Shown here in pieces: positions 60,619-64,000 of a stretch of 64,000 bases of DNA. A program made the translations under genes and the position numbers. Origin of the DNA: Clavaria fumosa (lineage: Eukaryota; Basidiomycota; Agaricomycetes; Agaricales; Clavariaceae); contig OX637799.1 of assembly GCA_951802425.1 (NCBI GenBank), forward strand, positions 1,054,001-1,118,000. Reading direction: 5' to 3'. Numbering within the stretch: position 1 is the first letter of the stretch; every line of letters begins with the position of its first letter. The notes beneath the pieces are model-generated. The model did not search any database. It was not told the DNA's origin and worked only from the letters and a program-made list of their open reading frames with translations.

Positions 60619-62280
60619 ATGCGGTCCTTTCGCCAGAGGATTCTTCTCTTAGTCGGCACAAGTGCTTGTGTATTGCCAATGCTATGGATGTATGGATTCC
60701 CTAGCACGGAGAGAGCCAGAGCCTGGTATCCAACTGCATCACCACTCCAGTCGCCACCGCCCTACATGCCACTTAGCGATATTCTCTTTCCTGTGGCTCC
60801 TGCTGGATACTCTTCATTGGTACACGACAATCACATCATGCTACACTCTTTGTTCCGCTGTATCGAGCGCAGAGATTGCCATCATGAGAATCAGACAAAA
60901 GGTCTTCCCACCTATTATTATGCTGACTTGACTGTAATGCGGATTTAGTCGTCATATTGGCCTCGGCTTACTTTCGTGACTACGTACTTGGATCCAGAGG
61001 CGGAGAGAGTATCTGGTATGAAACATTCATCTCATCTCGAGTCCAGTCTGACGACTAGGCTTCCAGGGCAAGGTCCACGGTGCGAACATATCTAACGCAC
61101 AAGCAACGATGCTGAAGCAACTCCTCAGATACTCGCGTTAACCAACATGGGCTACACTTTCATCTATACTCCATATCCGTCATACATATTCGCAATACAA
61201 TACTATCAAATGTTTCCGGAACTAGTCAAAATCATCTTTGTGGATTCTCAAGATTCTTATCGCTGTTTCGACGACACCCGAGACTGTGCCCTGTCCGACT
61301 TGAATCCCTCTGGAATTCCTCCCTGGAAGATGATCTCGTTTGGATTTTGGACGCAGCCACAACATCCTCTAGGAGGCAAATGGACAGTTTCTCCAGAAGA
61401 CTACGCAAGTCGGGGTATCTCGAACAATACGTACTTGGGATACAGCATCGAGGAAACTTGTCGAAAACAGCCCTTCATACCCCACTCCGAGCGCGAGAAT
61501 CACGCCTACATTTTGGCAAAATACCTGTCCTTCTTCGTCCCAGAACGTGACACGGCTTGGAGGACAGCGGATTTCGATGCTGCGTCTGCTGCCACTGGCA
61601 TCAAATTTGTTTTGGCCTCCTTAAACGACACTTCGGCGGGCGAATATTCCGCGCCGCAACTACCGTCCGAACATGTCAATTTAGGGCCCATTGGCCAACC
61701 CAAATTTATGGACGTTTTATCAAGAAGTCGAGTGCTCGTTGGATTGGGCAATCCTATAGTGTGAGTCGCCCACGTTGATAACAAACTCGATCAATGATCG
61801 TTGCTTCTCCGTACACAGGTCTCCCAGCCCTTATGATGCGTTGTGCTTGGGCGTCCCATTCATCAATCCAGTCTCTGGCGCAAGTATCTTCCTCCATCAT
61901 ACCAAAATGGGTATCGGCTGATGATGGTCGGCAGTGGGACCATGAAAACCCATCTGACAAGTCGCGTTGGCGGTCGCAACACGACGCGCTACAAGAACTT
62001 GGCCCTCCCTACGTCTACAACGTCTTCAAAGGCGACACCGCAGGATTTGTACAGGCGTTCAAAGATGCGTTGTCAAATCCCATAGACAGGTACGCATGCC
62101 AAACGGTGCTGACACGAGTGGCTCATCTCGGATGCACAATGGACTGTGTCTAGTTATGTGCCCGAAAGAACGACCATGTCGGCGGTTGAGAAGCGTCTCG
62201 CTGCGATCGTGGAGAAGGATTGGGCTGCCGAGGCCGAGGCCGAGGCCAAGCAATTACGAGCACGAGCGGATAACCAATGA
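60619..62280 (+). CDS. Glycosyltransferase family 18-type protein, six exons
   Basis: Predicted type II membrane glycosyltransferase related to alpha-1,6-mannosylglycoprotein beta-N-acetylglucosaminyltransferase (GT18), acting in the Golgi. Exons: 60619-60901, 60949-61015, 61104-61760, 61819-61870, 61935-62089 and 62154-62280. They sum to 1341 nt, 446 residues. The ATG opens MRSFRQRILLLVGTSACVLP, a cytosolic stub plus membrane anchor. Core motifs: ATPQILALTNMGYTFIYTPY, NTYLGYSIEETC, SRVLVGLGNPI, SPSPYDALCLGVPFINP, SQHDALQELGPPYVYNVFKG and AVEKRLAAIVEKDW. All introns are GT-AG; intron 2 has a CTAAC branch site eight bases before its AG. The donor at 61871 (GTCTCT) is weak but is the only one keeping frame. 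Intact; family assignment rests on remembered basidiomycete homologues. Confidence 0.8.
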
Positions 62281-63798
62281 GAGAAATGAATATGGGTTTC
62301 GGGGTACCACGCGGACCGCATCTACCGGGGGACATTTGATTTTTTCAATTATGTAGCGCTGCTAATTATTCAACTAACGTTTGCCGCAGCGGGGTCAGCT
62401 GCGTCTCCAAAGACCTTGCTTCCGCTGTTGTTTAATGTGATGTTCATCACCCTTGAGATGGAGGAGGCAAACCATTTTGTTTACAATGCTTCAAGAGATG
62501 ACAGTCTTATTTCTCTCGTCGCTGTCTCGTTGCTCTCTCGTCGCCGTTTCGTCGCTGCCTCATCGCTGCCTCGTCGCCGCCACCATCTTGTCCCCTCTCG
62601 CCATCGCCTCGTCGCCCCTTCGTTGCGCTCTCGCAGTCGTCTCGCCCACTTGCCGGCTCGCCCACGCTGTCGCCGTCTCGTCCCTGCCACCGTCTTGTCC
62701 CCTCCTGTAATCGCCTCGTCACACTGTCTCACCATTGCCTCGTCGTCGCCTTGTTGCGCTCTCGCTGTTGCCCCCTTGCCCCCCTCAAGCCCTCTGCCGT
62801 ATTCTGTGCATCAGGTTGCCGTTATGGGGAGAGTCCAGCAAACACGGGCGACTCATCAAGCCGTGTGTTCGATGCGATCGAGCACCCATCCTCCTTGTCA
62901 TCGCATGCTGTGCTGTCAAGAGTTCATCACCTCACCACGGCCAGTTTCGTAGGGAGGATTCTCAATAATGCCCAAAAATCTGGGCGACATTTTGGTGCGG
63001 TTGGGGATTGCGCCGGGAGGGGGCGGGCATCCACTCGCTGTTGTTTAGGATGGACGGGCCGGGAAAACTAGAGGTGGTGATCTTGAAGTTGGATTTGACT
63101 GGCTTTTAGATTTACCGGAGTGTACAGCCCGATATAAGGTAGAATGCCTGATGCCTGATGGATCAGCTGTGTCAGCTGGCCCGCCACAAGGGCACCGAAC
63201 GGCGAGTTTCACTGCCCACCGGCACGCACATACTGTAGGAGCTTTTGCTGTTGAGGCGGTGTATCTTGAACATACACCAGAGGGTATTCGAGAACCTGCT
63301 CGGGCGGGGAAAGTGCGGTGTAGTTTAGTAGGAGGATTCTCAAAAGCGTCTTGTTCCCTTTTTTCATTCCCACAGCAGACTCGGTAGAATTCAAAGCTTT
63401 AACTGTACATCGTGGTTTGGGGATTTGGTCGAAAGAGGTGTACATAGAAAGCAACAGGGTATAGTATAAGATATCGCCATAAATGGGAACTTCGCGCTCA
63501 AGAAATAGGGGCATTCATAGTAAAGAAAAAGATACGAATGGTCAAGCCAAGACACGAAGACCGCTGCCTAAAGGAGGATAGATGGGTAGAGAGGGTCGTA
63601 GAAAGCAGAAGAGATCGCCATAAATGGGAGCAGCGTAGCTGAAACGCCCAGAGGAACAAAGCATGCAAGAAAAATAATAAGATTCAAAGAGTTCAACCCA
63701 AGAGACTCGTCACGCGGTGCAACCGAGAAGTCGGAAGGTCGTTTGTAGAGAAGGTGGTAGAAACCTAGCCAAGCAAGCGAGCACAGCTCAGCTAGTAT
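62281..63798. other. Intergenic; degenerate TCGTCGC repeat
   Basis: 62510-62780 is a degenerate 7-8 bp repeat based on CTCGTCGC, open on several frames but not protein-like (Arg- or Ser-rich). The rest is probably 3' region of the convergent genes. CATAAATGGGA recurs at 63478 and 63620 within similar purine-rich segments. Confidence 0.45.
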
Positions 63799-64000
63799 TC
63801 ACACGAACAGAGCCTTGACGGTGGTTGCCGTCCCGTTCTCTGGTTTAGGCTTTGCAGCACGGAGCGACGCACTCTTGTTTTCGCGGGGGGCAATAGCCGG
63901 GGGCCGGAGGCTCAGGAGAGGCTGAGGGGGGGCTCGAGGGCGTTCAGAAACAGAGCCCTGCGCTGAGGAGGGGCGGCGGGTCAGGCCCGGTGGGGTGCGT
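63799..64000 (-). CDS. C-terminal end of a host gene (partial)
   Basis: Minus-strand frame open from the window edge for about 66 codons to a TGA at 63799-63801. It has a low-complexity Pro/Arg/Ser-rich tail (SLRPPAIAPRENKSASLRAA) ending KPKPENGTATTVKALFV. No domain visible; convergent with the GT18 gene. Confidence 0.45.
   Translation of the reverse strand, partial: RTPPGLTRRPSSAQGSVSERPRAPPQPLLSLRPPAIAPRENKSASLRAAKPKPENGTATTVKALFV

Noticed and set aside
62453..62952. Arg-rich minus-strand and Ser-rich plus-strand ORFs
   Set aside because: They arise from a degenerate CTCGTCGC repeat; composition is extreme and no motif is present.
63700..64000. rRNA or ITS-like GC-rich sequence
   Set aside because: No rRNA core motif was found. 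A continuous minus-strand frame with a clean stop explains the region better.

Overview
The window is fungal nuclear DNA, most likely from an Agaricomycete (mushroom-forming basidiomycete). The evidence is short GT-AG introns of about 47-60 bp, a spliced glycosyltransferase family 18 gene of basidiomycete type, a KDZ transposase gene, an Ngaro/DIRS-type tyrosine-recombinase retrotransposon, Tf1/sushi-type chromoviral Ty3/Gypsy elements, Tc1/mariner and pogo elements, and a TPR fragment of the kind found in fungal NLR-like proteins. The species cannot be fixed from the sequence alone.

Bases 1-57,300 are a nest of mobile elements with almost no host gene. In order: a truncated TPR coding fragment (1-284); a 1.8-kb TG..CA element, here called LTR2 (715-4795), carrying an intact Tc1/mariner copy (1062-2691) and a poly-G-ended MITE (4073-4719); a decayed Gypsy copy A (6058-11253); a sibling Gypsy copy E whose 3' half was inverted together with one end of a second mariner (11256-14723); a KDZ transposase gene (15.3-21.1 kb) with a pogo element (17892-20313) inside an intron; a broad zone (21.3-33.8 kb) of gag, copia and MULE relics plus unassigned acidic, zinc-finger and VPW-motif ORFs; 21-bp satellites, a tRNA-like sequence and a piece of LTR2 (33.8-34.8 kb); Gypsy copy B on the minus strand (34816-40287); satellites, 50-bp repeats and a second tRNA-like head (40.3-43.0 kb); and Gypsy copy C (43060-56266), which holds a complete LTR2 (45024-46818) between gag and protease and a complete Ngaro element (50220-56014) in its 3' LTR.

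Nested copies and empty sites allow several events to be read directly. Copy 1 and copy 2 of LTR2 give filled and empty sites for the mariner and the MITE. Gypsy B gives the empty site for LTR2 in C. The 5' LTR of C gives the empty site for Ngaro. The Gypsy family shows the Tf1-type self-priming arrangement: the same 11 nt lie at the predicted transcript start and, as the reverse complement, just after the 5' LTR. Older copies decay mainly by C-to-T changes at CpG, and many stops are CGA to TGA.

From about 57.3 kb the composition becomes GC-richer. A perfect-looking 61-bp palindrome marks this edge. The right end holds the only convincing complete host gene, a GT18-family glycosyltransferase with six exons (60619-62280, 446 aa), and the C-terminal coding end of another gene on the minus strand (63799-64000).
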